Source: an uncultured Bacteroidota bacterium (GTDB lineage: Bacteria; Bacteroidota; Bacteroidia; Chitinophagales; Chitinophagaceae). From it: a DNA stretch of 64,000 bases. A model generated the notes under the pieces. The model had not been told where the DNA came from and made no database searches. It worked only from the letters and a program-made list of their open reading frames with translations. Both the position numbers and the translations under genes were made by a program. Positions within the stretch are counted from its first letter, which is position 1. Each line of letters begins with the position of its first letter. The stretch spans positions 17,504 to 81,503 of the forward strand of contig CALEZD010000121.1 in the NCBI GenBank assembly GCA_937928385.1. The letters are read 5' to 3'. Positions 35,072 through 44,169 of this stretch are shown here, one piece after another.

Positions 35072-35485
35072 ATGCTGCCCGACAGCGAACATCCGATATT
35101 GTTTTTTGACGGCCTGTGCAATTTGTGCAATCAATTTGTGCAGGTTGTCATTAAGCATGATAAGCAATGTGTATTCAGGTTCTCGTCATTGCAATCATCT
35201 GCAGGGCAACAGGTGCAGGAGCGCATTCTTAAGGAATCTGGCTCAGTACCCGACAGCCTGGTGTTGCTGTACAAAGGCAGGATATATATTAAATCAGCCG
35301 CTGCGCTGAAAACAGCCTCATTGTTAAAAGGCGTTTATAGTGTTTTAACTATTGGCTATATTTTTCCAAGGCCTGTACGCGATGCCATATATGATATAGT
35401 AGCCAAATACCGTTATAAATGGTTTGGCAGGCGCGATGTGTGTATGATACCCACGCCCGAATTACAATCAAGATTTTTAGATTGA
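35072..35485 (+). CDS. DCC-family thiol-disulfide oxidoreductase (DUF393)
   Basis: 137 residues. The motif FFDGLCNLCN gives Asp13, Cys16 and Cys19, the DxxCxxC mark of the family (YuxK-like). Later conserved stretches are FRFSSLQSSAGQQV and YIKSAAALKTASLLKG. Cytoplasmic by sequence, with a possible hydrophobic segment near VLTIGYIFPRPVRDAIYDIVA. The substrate is unknown. It lies between the small lipoprotein and a secreted protein gene that has its own promoter. Confidence 0.9.
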   Translation: MLPDSEHPILFFDGLCNLCNQFVQVVIKHDKQCVFRFSSLQSSAGQQVQERILKESGSVPDSLVLLYKGRIYIKSAAALKTASLLKGVYSVLTIGYIFPRPVRDAIYDIVAKYRYKWFGRRDVCMIPTPELQSRFLD

Positions 35486-35490
35486 CGGGG

Positions 35491-35520
35491 TTGGTATATG
35501 CAATGATACCATTAAATTTG
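35491..35520 (+). promoter_or_regulatory. Consensus-spaced promoter ending 4 bases before a start codon
   Basis: TTG at 35491-35493, exactly 19 bases, TAAATTTG at 35513-35520. The ATG at 35525 would lie at or next to the transcription start, so the mRNA may be leaderless. Confidence 0.6.
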
Positions 35521-35524
35521 ACCT

Positions 35525-36982
35525 ATGAATCTGTACAGGATACCCGCACTCATAGTATTAGCAATAATATTCACCCTGTCTTCCATACATGCGCAGCAAA
35601 TAGTGTATTCACCCTACGAGAAATTTGATTTCCGTACTGGCGAGTTTACTGTTGCGGGTAAGGTGGGTGACTTATTGTATGTATACCGCGGTAGTGCCGA
35701 CGGGTACTACCTGGATGCATACAATGATGCTATGCAGCGCCAGGCAACTGTTATTCTCGATTTTCTGCCGCGTCGTTCTTTTGGTACCAGATTCATCACC
35801 TACAACGATAAAATAATTGTACTGTACCAGGTGACGGAAAGTAGCCGTGTAGTACAATACGCTACACTGCTGGATGCGAAGGGGCGTATCCAAAAAGACC
35901 CTGTGGTAATAGATGAGGCTAAATCCAATTTCCTTGGTGGGCGCAGCGGCCTGTATAGTTATGCCATCTCTTACAGTAAGCAGCAGATAGTGGTGTATGG
36001 TGTAAATACCAAAGGAACTGAACTGACTGCGAGAATGATATGGCTGGACGATGAACTAAATAAGAAAGCCTTAGTTGAATCATCATTCAGTGCAGACAAC
36101 AATGTGGCTTTCGGCGAAGGGGTAGTGAACGATGCAGGCCGGTTTTTATTACCCGCATATACTCCCTATGGTGCGCGCGATTACGCAGATAGGGTATGGC
36201 TGTTGGGTATCGGAGAGGGTGATAAAACATTCCATGCGGCAGAAATGCCCATGAATAACTTATTTACAGCAGGCACGTATATGGAAATGTCGTTGACCGG
36301 TGACAGAATATATGTAGGGGGTTTTTATTCAGACAGGAAGAACGGTAGCTTCGAAGGGATTATCTATACTTATTACGATGTGGCGGAAAAAACTTTCAAA
36401 GAATTTAAATCAATAGGATTTTCTGACAGGATGCGTAATGCCACCGGGGAACGCAATACGAAACGTGCGTTTAATGATTACCAGGTACGCCAGTTGATAG
36501 TGCGCAATGACGGTGGTTTTGTATTGATAGCTGAGAATTTCTTTATCAGCACACGTAATAGTTACAACCAGGGTTTTGGCTATTATTCCTGGTACTATCC
36601 TACCATGTCGGCCTCTGTGCGTGAGTATAATTATGGCGATATACTGGCCATATCCTGCAACGGTAACGGCCAACCCGAATGGGCAGAGTTTATCCGCAAG
36701 CTGCAATATTCCCAGGAAGACGGTGGATTATTTTCTTCTTATGCACTCATTAATACCGGCGGCGCGCTGGGCTTTTTGTTCAATGACTTTAATACCAGCC
36801 GCTCCAAAATACAATTGGCCAGCCTGGATGCCACAGGTAAAATATCCGTTAATTCGCTTACGGGTTATAATAACGAAGACCCTGACTGGCTGCCCAAATC
36901 AGGTAAGCAGGTGTCTGCCAAGGAGTTTGTAGTGCCTTGTTTAAAGAGAAATCAAATCTGCTTTGCTAAAGTTGTATTTTAG
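35525..36982 (+). CDS. Hypothetical secreted protein, probably beta-propeller
   Basis: 485 residues with signal peptide (MNLYRIPALIVLAIIFTLSSIHAQ). The mature part alternates strands and turns (DLLYVYRGSADGYYLDAYND; KIIVLYQVTESSRVVQYATLLDAKG; GGFVLIAENFFIS), which is typical of a beta-propeller but has no named motif. No C-terminal sorting domain is seen. The only Met near the N-terminus is the first one, so the start is firm. A DUF6427 membrane protein follows after 17 bases and may be in the same transcript. Confidence 0.8.
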   Translation: MNLYRIPALIVLAIIFTLSSIHAQQIVYSPYEKFDFRTGEFTVAGKVGDLLYVYRGSADGYYLDAYNDAMQRQATVILDFLPRRSFGTRFITYNDKIIVLYQVTESSRVVQYATLLDAKGRIQKDPVVIDEAKSNFLGGRSGLYSYAISYSKQQIVVYGVNTKGTELTARMIWLDDELNKKALVESSFSADNNVAFGEGVVNDAGRFLLPAYTPYGARDYADRVWLLGIGEGDKTFHAAEMPMNNLFTAGTYMEMSLTGDRIYVGGFYSDRKNGSFEGIIYTYYDVAEKTFKEFKSIGFSDRMRNATGERNTKRAFNDYQVRQLIVRNDGGFVLIAENFFISTRNSYNQGFGYYSWYYPTMSASVREYNYGDILAISCNGNGQPEWAEFIRKLQYSQEDGGLFSSYALINTGGALGFLFNDFNTSRSKIQLASLDATGKISVNSLTGYNNEDPDWLPKSGKQVSAKEFVVPCLKRNQICFAKVVF

Positions 36983-36999
36983 CACCGAAAACAGGTCAC

Positions 37000-37983
37000 G
37001 TGTTACAGATAGTCAGGAATAACAATCCGCTTACCGTACTTATATTATTGATATACGCGCTGGCTATCAACTGGCAGGTGCTGTTTCATCCGCAAATGCC
37101 TGTGGTGCCGGAGGGCGATTTCCTGTTTCATATCATTACCGGTTTCCTGGGTGTGGTACTGTTCCAAAGCGCTTTTGGATTTACGCTGCTGTCTGTTATT
37201 ATGCTGGCCATTCAAGGTATATACCTCAATGCTGTTGCCAATAAACATAAGCTGTTTTACAAGCCTACTTATGTTACAGCCTTTGTGTATATATCACTTA
37301 CGGCTTTATCACCTACGTTCGGTTACTTCAGTCAGCCCGTGCTGATTAACTGGGTGCTGATAATGCTCACCGATGCTATACTGCAACTGGCGCAATCCCA
37401 AAAACCACGCAAGATTATATTTAATACCGGTTTTGCCTTAGGTATAGCAGGGCTGCTTATGTTTCCTGCCATGGTATATATATTGGCTTTGTTAGCGGCT
37501 ATCTCTATCTTACGAAACCTGAACCCCGGCGAGTGGATGGTGGCCCTGCTGGGCTGGATAACACCTGTGTATTTCGCCGCCGGGCTTCTTTACCTTTTCG
37601 ATGTGCTGCATTGGTTGCCCGGCTGGGTAGATGTGGGGTTCAGCCTGCCGGGTAGTATAAAGAATCCAGTGTTTTTTATTGGTGCGTTGATGGGATTGGT
37701 TACATTATTTGCCATGGGTACCTATGCCTTGCAAAAACAGCTGGTCCGTGTGAGTATTTTCGTACGCAGGGGGTGGACAGCCATTGCAATATGCCTTTTT
37801 TTGTCATTTGTAGTAGGCATATTTACAGACCATACGGTGTCCATGGCATGGCTGATAGTGATGCCGGCGTTTACCCTGGTAGTAGCTAATGCTTATTTTG
37901 CGGAAAAGAATAGAGCATTTAGTAATTTTGCATTTTATTTCATGTTGCTGCTGGTGGTTTTTTGTAAATTGTCCGGTAGTTGA
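37000..37983 (+). CDS. DUF6427-type multi-pass membrane protein
   Basis: 327 residues beginning with GTG at 37000. About nine membrane segments (for example LTVLILLIYALAINWQVLF, GVVLFQSAFGFTLLSVIMLA, ILALLAAISIL). The motif ISILRNLNPGEWMVALLGWITPVYFAAGLLYL is typical of this Bacteroidota family. Function unknown. It ends 22 bases before purQ on the same strand, an arrangement that may be an operon. The gene order secreted protein, membrane protein, purQ gives no clear functional link. Confidence 0.8.
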   Translation: MLQIVRNNNPLTVLILLIYALAINWQVLFHPQMPVVPEGDFLFHIITGFLGVVLFQSAFGFTLLSVIMLAIQGIYLNAVANKHKLFYKPTYVTAFVYISLTALSPTFGYFSQPVLINWVLIMLTDAILQLAQSQKPRKIIFNTGFALGIAGLLMFPAMVYILALLAAISILRNLNPGEWMVALLGWITPVYFAAGLLYLFDVLHWLPGWVDVGFSLPGSIKNPVFFIGALMGLVTLFAMGTYALQKQLVRVSIFVRRGWTAIAICLFLSFVVGIFTDHTVSMAWLIVMPAFTLVVANAYFAEKNRAFSNFAFYFMLLLVVFCKLSGS

Positions 37984-38005
37984 TTATAAAAATTTTCACA
38001 TACAA

Positions 38006-38707
38006 ATGAAATTTGGAGTTGTTGTTTTCCCGGGTTCTAACTGCGACAGGGACATGATGCATGCTTTGCAGGATGACCTGCAGCAGGAGGTGGTAATGCT
38101 TTGGCACAAAGATACATCGCTGGATGGTTTTACTACAGAAGATTGTATTGTACTGCCCGGAGGCTTCTCTTATGGCGACTACCTGCGTTGCGGTGCTATT
38201 GCCCGCTTTAGCCCTATTATGGAGAAGGTGGTGGAGTTTGCCAACAAAGGCGGAAAAGTGTTGGGTGTGTGTAATGGTTTCCAGGTATTGTGCGAGGCCG
38301 GCCTGTTGCCAGGCGCCCTGCTGCTGAATGAAAACCAGCAGTTTATTTGCAAAAACGTGTATCTGAAGTCTGCCGGCGATAAGAATGTTATAGGTCAGGC
38401 AGTAGGTGACAAGGTATTACAGATACCTATTGCGCATGGCGAAGGCCGTTATTATGCTGATGCTGCAACTATCAAGCAGTTGGAAGATAACGGGCAGGTG
38501 CTGTTCAGGTATTGCGATGTGAAAGGAAATGTGAATAATGACGTCAACCCTAATGGTGCGATGAACAATATAGCGGGTATTTGTAATGCCGGGCGCAATG
38601 TGTTTGGCATGATGCCACACCCTGAGCGTGCCTGCAGCAGCAACCTGTCTAATATTGACGGGAGGCTGATATTAGCGGCACTGGCTGATGTGCATTCGTA
38701 TGCTTAA
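38006..38707 (+). CDS. purQ: Phosphoribosylformylglycinamidine synthase, glutaminase subunit PurQ
   Basis: 233 residues from the ATG at 38006 (MKFGVVVFPGSNCDRD); the longer open frame upstream is not PurQ. Class I glutaminase motifs: GGFSYGDYLRCGAIARFSP, the nucleophile Cys89 in GVCNGFQVL, and FGMMPHPER near the C-terminus with the catalytic His and Glu. It supplies ammonia from glutamine to PurL in step four of purine synthesis. No purS or purL is in the window; in Bacteroidota the synthetase is often elsewhere or fused. A 116-bp gap with no notable structure follows. Confidence 0.95.
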   Translation: MKFGVVVFPGSNCDRDMMHALQDDLQQEVVMLWHKDTSLDGFTTEDCIVLPGGFSYGDYLRCGAIARFSPIMEKVVEFANKGGKVLGVCNGFQVLCEAGLLPGALLLNENQQFICKNVYLKSAGDKNVIGQAVGDKVLQIPIAHGEGRYYADAATIKQLEDNGQVLFRYCDVKGNVNNDVNPNGAMNNIAGICNAGRNVFGMMPHPERACSSNLSNIDGRLILAALADVHSYA

Positions 38708-38823
38708 CTTCAATGGCCTTAACAGGACTGTAGGGTTTGCGCTAAAGTTTTCATAAAAGCCCGATGTTAACCAAACCATAAGGACAAACTTAGTTTCTTT
38801 AATGTAGGAATAACTGTTTTATA

Positions 38824-40851
38824 ATGACAAAAATTTTCACACTTGTATCAGTAGCACTACTCAACCTGTTTTTCTTATTCAGTGCCCAGGCACAGATGAT
38901 AGAAGACCCTACTGAATGGAAATTTGAAGCCCGTAAGGTAGAAGGCAATAAATATGACCTGGTGTTTCACTGCGATGTGAAAAATGGTTGGCATATCTAT
39001 TCGCTGGACCCCGGTGGCGATGGTTCATTCCTGCCGCCGAGTTTTACTATTAAAGAAAACCCGGATGTTAAGCTGGTGGGTGAAGTACGTGAAGAGGGGG
39101 AAATTATACACGAAACGATAGAAGACATCGGTACGGTTCATTATTACAAAACAGTTGACTATATACAAACCGTAGAACTGGCTAATGAAAACATAACCAT
39201 TACAGGCGAGTACAGCTATATGACCTGTAATGATGAAACCTGCCTGCCCCCCAAAACAGTGGATTTCTCTATAAAAGTAGGCGATGGCGGTACTGCCTCT
39301 GCCGAAAAAAAAAATGATGAGGTAGCGCCTGCTGTCAATCCTGATGAGCAGCTGAAAAAAGAACAAAGCCAATCATTGTTATGGTTGTTCCTGCTGGCAT
39401 TAGGCGGCGGTATCCTGGCGGTTCTTACTCCTTGCGTGTATGCGATGATACCCATCACAGTAAGTTTCTTCACAAAGCGTAGTAAAACAAGGGCTGAGGG
39501 TATCCGCAACGCATTTACTTATTCTTTATCCATAATCGTCATTTTTACGGTGTTGGGTGTGGCCATTTCTGCCATTTTCGGTGCCGATGCGTTGAATGTA
39601 ATATCCACCCACTGGATACCTAACCTGGTTTTCTTCGCCATATTCGTCATATTCGGTATTTCATTCCTGGGTGCATTTGAGATTACCCTTCCATCTTCAT
39701 GGACCAGTAAAACAGATGCAAAGGCGAACACAACCAGCTTTAAGGGTATTTTTTTTATGGCACTCACACTGGTGATTGTGTCATTCTCTTGCACAGGCCC
39801 TATCATCGGCCCGCTGATTGTTGGTGCTGCCAAAGGTGGTTTCCAGGGGCCTATTCTCGGTATGCTGGGTTTCTCTATCGGGTTGGCTATGCCCTTTGCC
39901 CTGTTTGCAGTATTCCCCGGTTTATTGAATAATATAGCAAAATCAGGCGGTTGGCTCAACCAGGTAAAGGTGACACTCGGTTTTATAGAACTAATGCTGG
40001 CGCTGAAGTTTTTGTCTAATGCCGATTTACAAATGGGCTGGAGAATCCTGGACAGGGAAGTGTTTATTGCATTGTGGATTGTGCTTTCTGTTCTGTTAGG
40101 CTTCTACCTGTTGGGTAAACTGAAAATGTCTCATGATGATGCCAATGCTAAAAATATTTACGGGCAGGAGTATGTATCCATATTTAAATTGTTCCTGGCG
40201 ATAGCATGCTTCTCGTTCGCGGCATATATGGTTCCCGGTATGTGGGGGGCGCCGCTTAAAGGCTTAAGTGCGTTTGTTCCGCCTATGGGTACGCAGGATT
40301 TTGTATTAGGTGCAGGTGGCGGAGTATCCCATAGCGACTATTCAGGTAATGGGCCGACAAGGTATGTATCAGAAATGAAGATGTACGAGCCCGAAGCTGC
40401 GGTGAAATTCGGATTGGTTTCCTACTACGATTATGATGAGGCTTTAAAAGCGTCCAAGGAACAGAATAAACCTGTTATGCTGGACTTCACAGGTATCAAC
40501 TGTATCAACTGCCGCAAAATGGAAGGGCAGGTTTGGTCGGACCCCGGTGTCATGCAAAGGATGAAGAATGACTTTATAGTAGCTTCTTTGTATTGCGATG
40601 CACAAAACGTGAAAATACCTGAAAACGAGCAGTACTATTCTGATTACCTGAAGAAACAGGTGGTTAATTTAGGCCAGCGCAATTCAGATATCCAGGCGTC
40701 TAAGTACGGTGCCAATGCCCAGCCATTTTACTTTTTTGTGGATGGCGATGGTAACAAACTGATTGAGAACGGCTACGGTTACAATCCTGATGTTCAGGCT
40801 TTCATTGATCACCTGGACAAAGTGCTGGAAAACTATAAAAACCGTCAATAG
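38824..40851 (+). CDS. DsbD-type thiol:disulfide interchange protein
   Basis: 675 residues. Signal peptide to about residue 23. The N-terminal DsbD-like beta domain (24-165) starts WKFEARKVEGNKYDLVFHCDV and has a MTCNDETCLPP pair of Cys. The membrane domain has about eight segments with the two redox cysteines Cys204 (VLTPCVYAMIP) and Cys323 (SFSCTGPIIGP). The C-terminal thioredoxin-like domain has Cys560-Ile-Asn-Cys563. It passes electrons from the cytoplasm to the periplasm for disulfide reduction and cytochrome c maturation. All three redox sites are intact. Confidence 0.94.
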   Translation: MTKIFTLVSVALLNLFFLFSAQAQMIEDPTEWKFEARKVEGNKYDLVFHCDVKNGWHIYSLDPGGDGSFLPPSFTIKENPDVKLVGEVREEGEIIHETIEDIGTVHYYKTVDYIQTVELANENITITGEYSYMTCNDETCLPPKTVDFSIKVGDGGTASAEKKNDEVAPAVNPDEQLKKEQSQSLLWLFLLALGGGILAVLTPCVYAMIPITVSFFTKRSKTRAEGIRNAFTYSLSIIVIFTVLGVAISAIFGADALNVISTHWIPNLVFFAIFVIFGISFLGAFEITLPSSWTSKTDAKANTTSFKGIFFMALTLVIVSFSCTGPIIGPLIVGAAKGGFQGPILGMLGFSIGLAMPFALFAVFPGLLNNIAKSGGWLNQVKVTLGFIELMLALKFLSNADLQMGWRILDREVFIALWIVLSVLLGFYLLGKLKMSHDDANAKNIYGQEYVSIFKLFLAIACFSFAAYMVPGMWGAPLKGLSAFVPPMGTQDFVLGAGGGVSHSDYSGNGPTRYVSEMKMYEPEAAVKFGLVSYYDYDEALKASKEQNKPVMLDFTGINCINCRKMEGQVWSDPGVMQRMKNDFIVASLYCDAQNVKIPENEQYYSDYLKKQVVNLGQRNSDIQASKYGANAQPFYFFVDGDGNKLIENGYGYNPDVQAFIDHLDKVLENYKNRQ

Positions 40852-40894
40852 GTTTATACATACACATTGCTTTCAGGATAAAAACCTGGCGTAA

Positions 40895-42454
40895 ATGATA
40901 AAGACAGTTTCATTAAAATTAAAGCCCTCAGAGGCTGCTGATGATGCATCAGTAAAATCCGCCATTGCGCAGGAAACAGGTGTCCCCTCAAAAAGGATTA
41001 CAGGTTATAGCATACAGAAACGCTCTATTGATGCCAGAGGCAGGCAGCCGTATATTATTCTACAGGTACAGGTATATATAGACGAAGCTGCACAACAACC
41101 TGGCCCATTCGACCCGCAACTGCAAAATGTAACTAACGCGCCGCAAATAGTTATCATCGGTGCAGGCCCCGCGGGATTATTTGCCGCATTAAGGTTAATT
41201 GCACTCGGTTACAAACCCATAATACTGGAGCGTGGCAAAGATGTGCGCAGCCGCCGCCGCGACCTGGCTGCAATTAATAAACAAGGCGTGGTCAATCCTG
41301 AGTCTAATTATTGCTTTGGTGAGGGTGGAGCAGGTACGTACAGCGATGGTAAACTCTATACCCGCTCCACCAAGCGGGGCAATGTGCAACGCATATTGGA
41401 ACTCTTCGTACACTTCGGCGCAGACCCTGATATAATTGTAGACGCACACCCGCATATCGGCACCAACAAACTGCCGCACATCATTACCGCCATGCGCGAG
41501 TCGATTATAGAATGTGGCGGCGAAATCCGTTTTGAAACCAAACTCACCGGCCTGGTATTGAATGGTGACAAGGTAAAAGCTGTGCAATGCGCAGACGGAA
41601 CAACCATAGAGTGTAGCAGCGTGATACTGGCAACCGGCCACTCCGCACGAGATATATATACCCTGTTGCACCAACAGCGGATAGCCGTCGAATGCAAGCC
41701 CTTCGCACTCGGTGTGCGCATAGAACACCCGCAGAGCCTTATAGACAGTATTCAATACCACTGCACTGTACGTGATGCACACCTGCCGCCTGCCAGCTAT
41801 TCGGTGGTAGAGCAGGAATACGGCAGGGGTGTGTTCTCATTTTGTATGTGTCCGGGCGGTATCATAGCACCTGCAGCTACCAACCCCGGCGAAGTGGTAG
41901 TAAATGGCTGGTCGCCGTCAAAAAGGAATAACCCTTATGCTAACTCAGGCACGGTAGTGGCTGTTAACGAGCAGGACTTTGCCAACTACGGTTTCGCTGG
42001 CCCGCTGGCGGGTATGCACTACCAGGCTATGGTCGAGCAACAGGCATTTAATGCCGGTGGAGGCAAACTCGTAGCACCTGCCCAACGTATGGATGATTTT
42101 GCACGAGGGAAAATATCCGCCACATTGCCCGGTTGTTCTTACCTGCCCGGCATACATAGTGTTAACCTCAAAGACGTATTGCCTGCCGAGGTGCAGCAGG
42201 CATTGCAAAAAGCAGTGGTAGATTTCGGTAAAAAGATGAAGGGATACTATACCAACGAGGCTGTATTGGTAGCTACTGAATCACGTACCAGTTCACCCGT
42301 GCGCATACCCCGCGATAAAGAAACCTTGCAACACACACAAATAAAAGGACTCTACCCCTGCGCCGAGGGCGCGGGTTATGCCGGCGGCATTGTCAGTGCG
42401 GCTATTGATGGTGAGCGTTGTGCAGAGGCTGCAGTGCAACTGTACAGGCAATAA
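40895..42454 (+). CDS. FAD-dependent dehydrogenase (COG2509 type)
   Basis: 519 residues. The first 80 residues form a small N-terminal domain (IKTVSLKLKPSEAADDASVKSAIAQ). The FAD-binding Rossmann motif is IVIIGAGPAGLFAALRL (Gly89, Gly91, Gly94). NYCFGEGGAGTYSDGKLYTRS, GTNKLPHIITAMRESI, ILATGHSARD and GLYPCAEGAGYAGGIVSAAIDG are strongly typical of this uncharacterised flavoprotein group. The substrate is unknown. It follows dsbD by 43 bases and might be in the same transcript. Confidence 0.9.
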   Translation: MIKTVSLKLKPSEAADDASVKSAIAQETGVPSKRITGYSIQKRSIDARGRQPYIILQVQVYIDEAAQQPGPFDPQLQNVTNAPQIVIIGAGPAGLFAALRLIALGYKPIILERGKDVRSRRRDLAAINKQGVVNPESNYCFGEGGAGTYSDGKLYTRSTKRGNVQRILELFVHFGADPDIIVDAHPHIGTNKLPHIITAMRESIIECGGEIRFETKLTGLVLNGDKVKAVQCADGTTIECSSVILATGHSARDIYTLLHQQRIAVECKPFALGVRIEHPQSLIDSIQYHCTVRDAHLPPASYSVVEQEYGRGVFSFCMCPGGIIAPAATNPGEVVVNGWSPSKRNNPYANSGTVVAVNEQDFANYGFAGPLAGMHYQAMVEQQAFNAGGGKLVAPAQRMDDFARGKISATLPGCSYLPGIHSVNLKDVLPAEVQQALQKAVVDFGKKMKGYYTNEAVLVATESRTSSPVRIPRDKETLQHTQIKGLYPCAEGAGYAGGIVSAAIDGERCAEAAVQLYRQ

Positions 42455-42455
42455 A

Positions 42456-42475
42456 AAAGCCCCTCGCGGGGCTTT
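42456..42475. terminator. Bidirectional terminator between the FAD dehydrogenase and dps
   Basis: AAAGCCCC (42456-42463) and GGGGCTTT (42468-42475), 4-base loop. On the minus strand it is followed by TTTATT and should end dps well; on the plus strand the T-tract is short. Confidence 0.8.
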
Positions 42476-42496
42476 GTAAACAACTGTTATCTAGCC

Positions 42497-42991
42497 TTAT
42501 CGCAAAGAAGCGTTGTACATCCACACCAGTTTCTCCTGTGCGCGTATATAGTCACTCATTAGCGAGTTAGTACCTTCATCATTAGCGTCGTCCGACATGT
42601 CCAGTAATTTGCGCTGCATTTCCAGTAAAATCTGTAGGTCTGTCACAATATGCTCCATGCATTGGGTGCCGTCTGTTACGTTGGTATGCTCTTTAATGGT
42701 GGAATGTTTCAGGAAAGTGGAATACGAATGGTACGGAGTTGCACCTAATGTCACTATACGCTCGGCTATCTCGTCTATCTTCAGTATAATGTCGTTATAT
42801 AGTTCCTCGAACTTCACATGTAGTTCAAAGAATTTTTCACCCTTTATGTTCCAGTGGAAACCACGGGTATTCATATAAAACAATTGGTAGTTGGCCAGCA
42901 GGTTATTAAGCCCATCAGCCAGCTTTTTCGATTTTGCAGCGTCTAATCCTACCTGGTTCTTAGTCGTCTTTGTTGCTTTTTCCTTTGCCAT
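42497..42991 (-). CDS. dps: Dps-family ferritin-like DNA-protecting protein
   Basis: 164 residues. Ferroxidase-site residues match Dps: His46 (GFHWNIKG), His58, Asp73 and Glu77 (KIDEIAERI). The N-terminus MAKEKATKTTKNQVG is Lys-rich, as in Dps proteins that bind DNA. It forms a 12-subunit shell that oxidises iron with hydrogen peroxide and stores it, which fits the ahpC-ahpD pair elsewhere in the window in an oxidative-stress role. A -7 element TAACTTTG lies at 43024-43017. It is divergent from the AraC-like membrane gene. Confidence 0.94.
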   Translation of the reverse strand: MAKEKATKTTKNQVGLDAAKSKKLADGLNNLLANYQLFYMNTRGFHWNIKGEKFFELHVKFEELYNDIILKIDEIAERIVTLGATPYHSYSTFLKHSTIKEHTNVTDGTQCMEHIVTDLQILLEMQRKLLDMSDDANDEGTNSLMSDYIRAQEKLVWMYNASLR

Positions 42992-43016
42992 AATTTTATG
43001 CTGTTGGTTAATGTTA

Positions 43017-43024
43017 CAAAGTTA
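43017..43024 (-). promoter_or_regulatory. Candidate -7 element of dps
   Basis: TAACTTTG on the minus strand (TAnnTTTG), 25 bases upstream of the dps start codon. No -33 element at the expected spacing, which could mean an activator or alternative sigma factor is used. Confidence 0.4.
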
Positions 43025-43142
43025 TTGATAATATGATGTTTCATTAATGATATACGTCAATCCGCACTTAAACAATAACAATATGATGTGTAAGATTGTT
43101 TACAAACCAAGTAAAACAGTATCTTAGTGCAGTTTCGAACGA

Positions 43143-44120
43143 ATGGCAAACTCTTCCTTAAATATCTGGTCAATACTTATACTGGTAGCTGCATTGCAGG
43201 GGTTGGTATTGTCCGTTATTATGTGGGCGAGGGATGCCGCCCCGGCCTCCAACAGGTGGCTGGCGTTGTTTATCTTCCTTGTATCTGCTTTTTTTGCGGA
43301 GTATGCCCTGTCGGTTTCGGGCATACATATCATCGACCCCCGCAATGGGTATATCACTTACCCCTTGTTGTTTTTCGTCGGCCCGTTCTACTGGCTGTAC
43401 ACCAACCGCCAGTTTCTGAAGACTGATAGTTTCAACGACAAAGACCTGGTGCATTTCATCATACCTACCTGTATGTTGCTGGCTATTACCATCATCAGGC
43501 AGATGTCGCCCAATATCAGTAAAGATGTGAAATACTTGTCGGTAGCCATACTGATAGCGCACCTGTATATTTACATATTCTATTCTGGCAGAAAGATAAT
43601 AGAAACCCGTGCCGCCCTGCGCGATGTAATGTCTAATGTTGCATTTGACAACAAGCTGCTGCAAATGAAAAAGTTCTCGTCCATATTTACCGCATGGACC
43701 ATCATAGGGCTGGTTATCATCATTATATTGACTACCATCAAAACCCATTTCATATTTATAGATTGCCTGCTGGTGTTTATCACTTCGTTCCTTATCACCT
43801 CTTTCGGCTATACTGTGGTGATGCGCCATGCTGATTTTAAAGAAGTACACGAACTGGATATTATACCACGGGTTATTAATACCACCAATAAGAAAATAAT
43901 GCTCTCTGCCGAGCAGGTAAATACCATACAACAGAAGCTGGAGCAATACTTCAGGGAATACAAGCCCTATACCAAGCACGACCTGATGCTGGATGAAGTA
44001 GCAGCGGCGATTGATGAATCTGAAATGAACCTGTCCATCGTTATCAACAACCAGTACGGACAGAATTTCTTCGACTTTGTAAATACCTGGCGCACCACTG
44101 GCAAGCCGGCTACCAAATAA
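43143..44120 (+). CDS. Membrane-bound AraC-type protein with truncated HTH domain
   Basis: 325 residues. Residues 1-235 hold about seven membrane segments with the motif YPLLFFVGPFYWLYTNRQFL, seen in Bacteroidota membrane-linked AraC regulators. The C-terminus then starts an AraC DNA-binding domain (KPYTKHDLMLDEVAAAIDESEMNLSIVINNQYGQNFFDFVNTWR). It stops after the first helix-turn-helix with GKPATK and TAA. The second half (normally EEAKRLL ... FNSxSxFxRxFKKxxGxTPxxYR) is missing, and no other frame continues it before the convergent terminator. Normal family members are about 50 residues longer. It may be a degraded regulator or a sensor that no longer binds DNA properly. Confidence 0.8.
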   Translation: MANSSLNIWSILILVAALQGLVLSVIMWARDAAPASNRWLALFIFLVSAFFAEYALSVSGIHIIDPRNGYITYPLLFFVGPFYWLYTNRQFLKTDSFNDKDLVHFIIPTCMLLAITIIRQMSPNISKDVKYLSVAILIAHLYIYIFYSGRKIIETRAALRDVMSNVAFDNKLLQMKKFSSIFTAWTIIGLVIIIILTTIKTHFIFIDCLLVFITSFLITSFGYTVVMRHADFKEVHELDIIPRVINTTNKKIMLSAEQVNTIQQKLEQYFREYKPYTKHDLMLDEVAAAIDESEMNLSIVINNQYGQNFFDFVNTWRTTGKPATK

Positions 44121-44121
44121 A

Positions 44122-44145
44122 ATGCCCCCGCAAAAGCAGGGGCAT
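44122..44145 (-). terminator. Terminator of sucC
   Basis: On the minus strand ATGCCCCTGC / GCGGGGGCAT pair over 10 bp with one wobble and a TTTT loop, followed by TTTATTT. It lies 24 bases after the sucC stop. On the plus strand it follows the truncated AraC-type gene by one base. Confidence 0.8.
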
Positions 44146-44169
44146 CTCCAATATTATTCAAAACGAATC

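Noticed and set aside
43170..43979. 269-codon open frame on the minus strand
   Set aside because: Opposite the AraC-type membrane gene; Tyr/Gln/His-rich composition without any domain.
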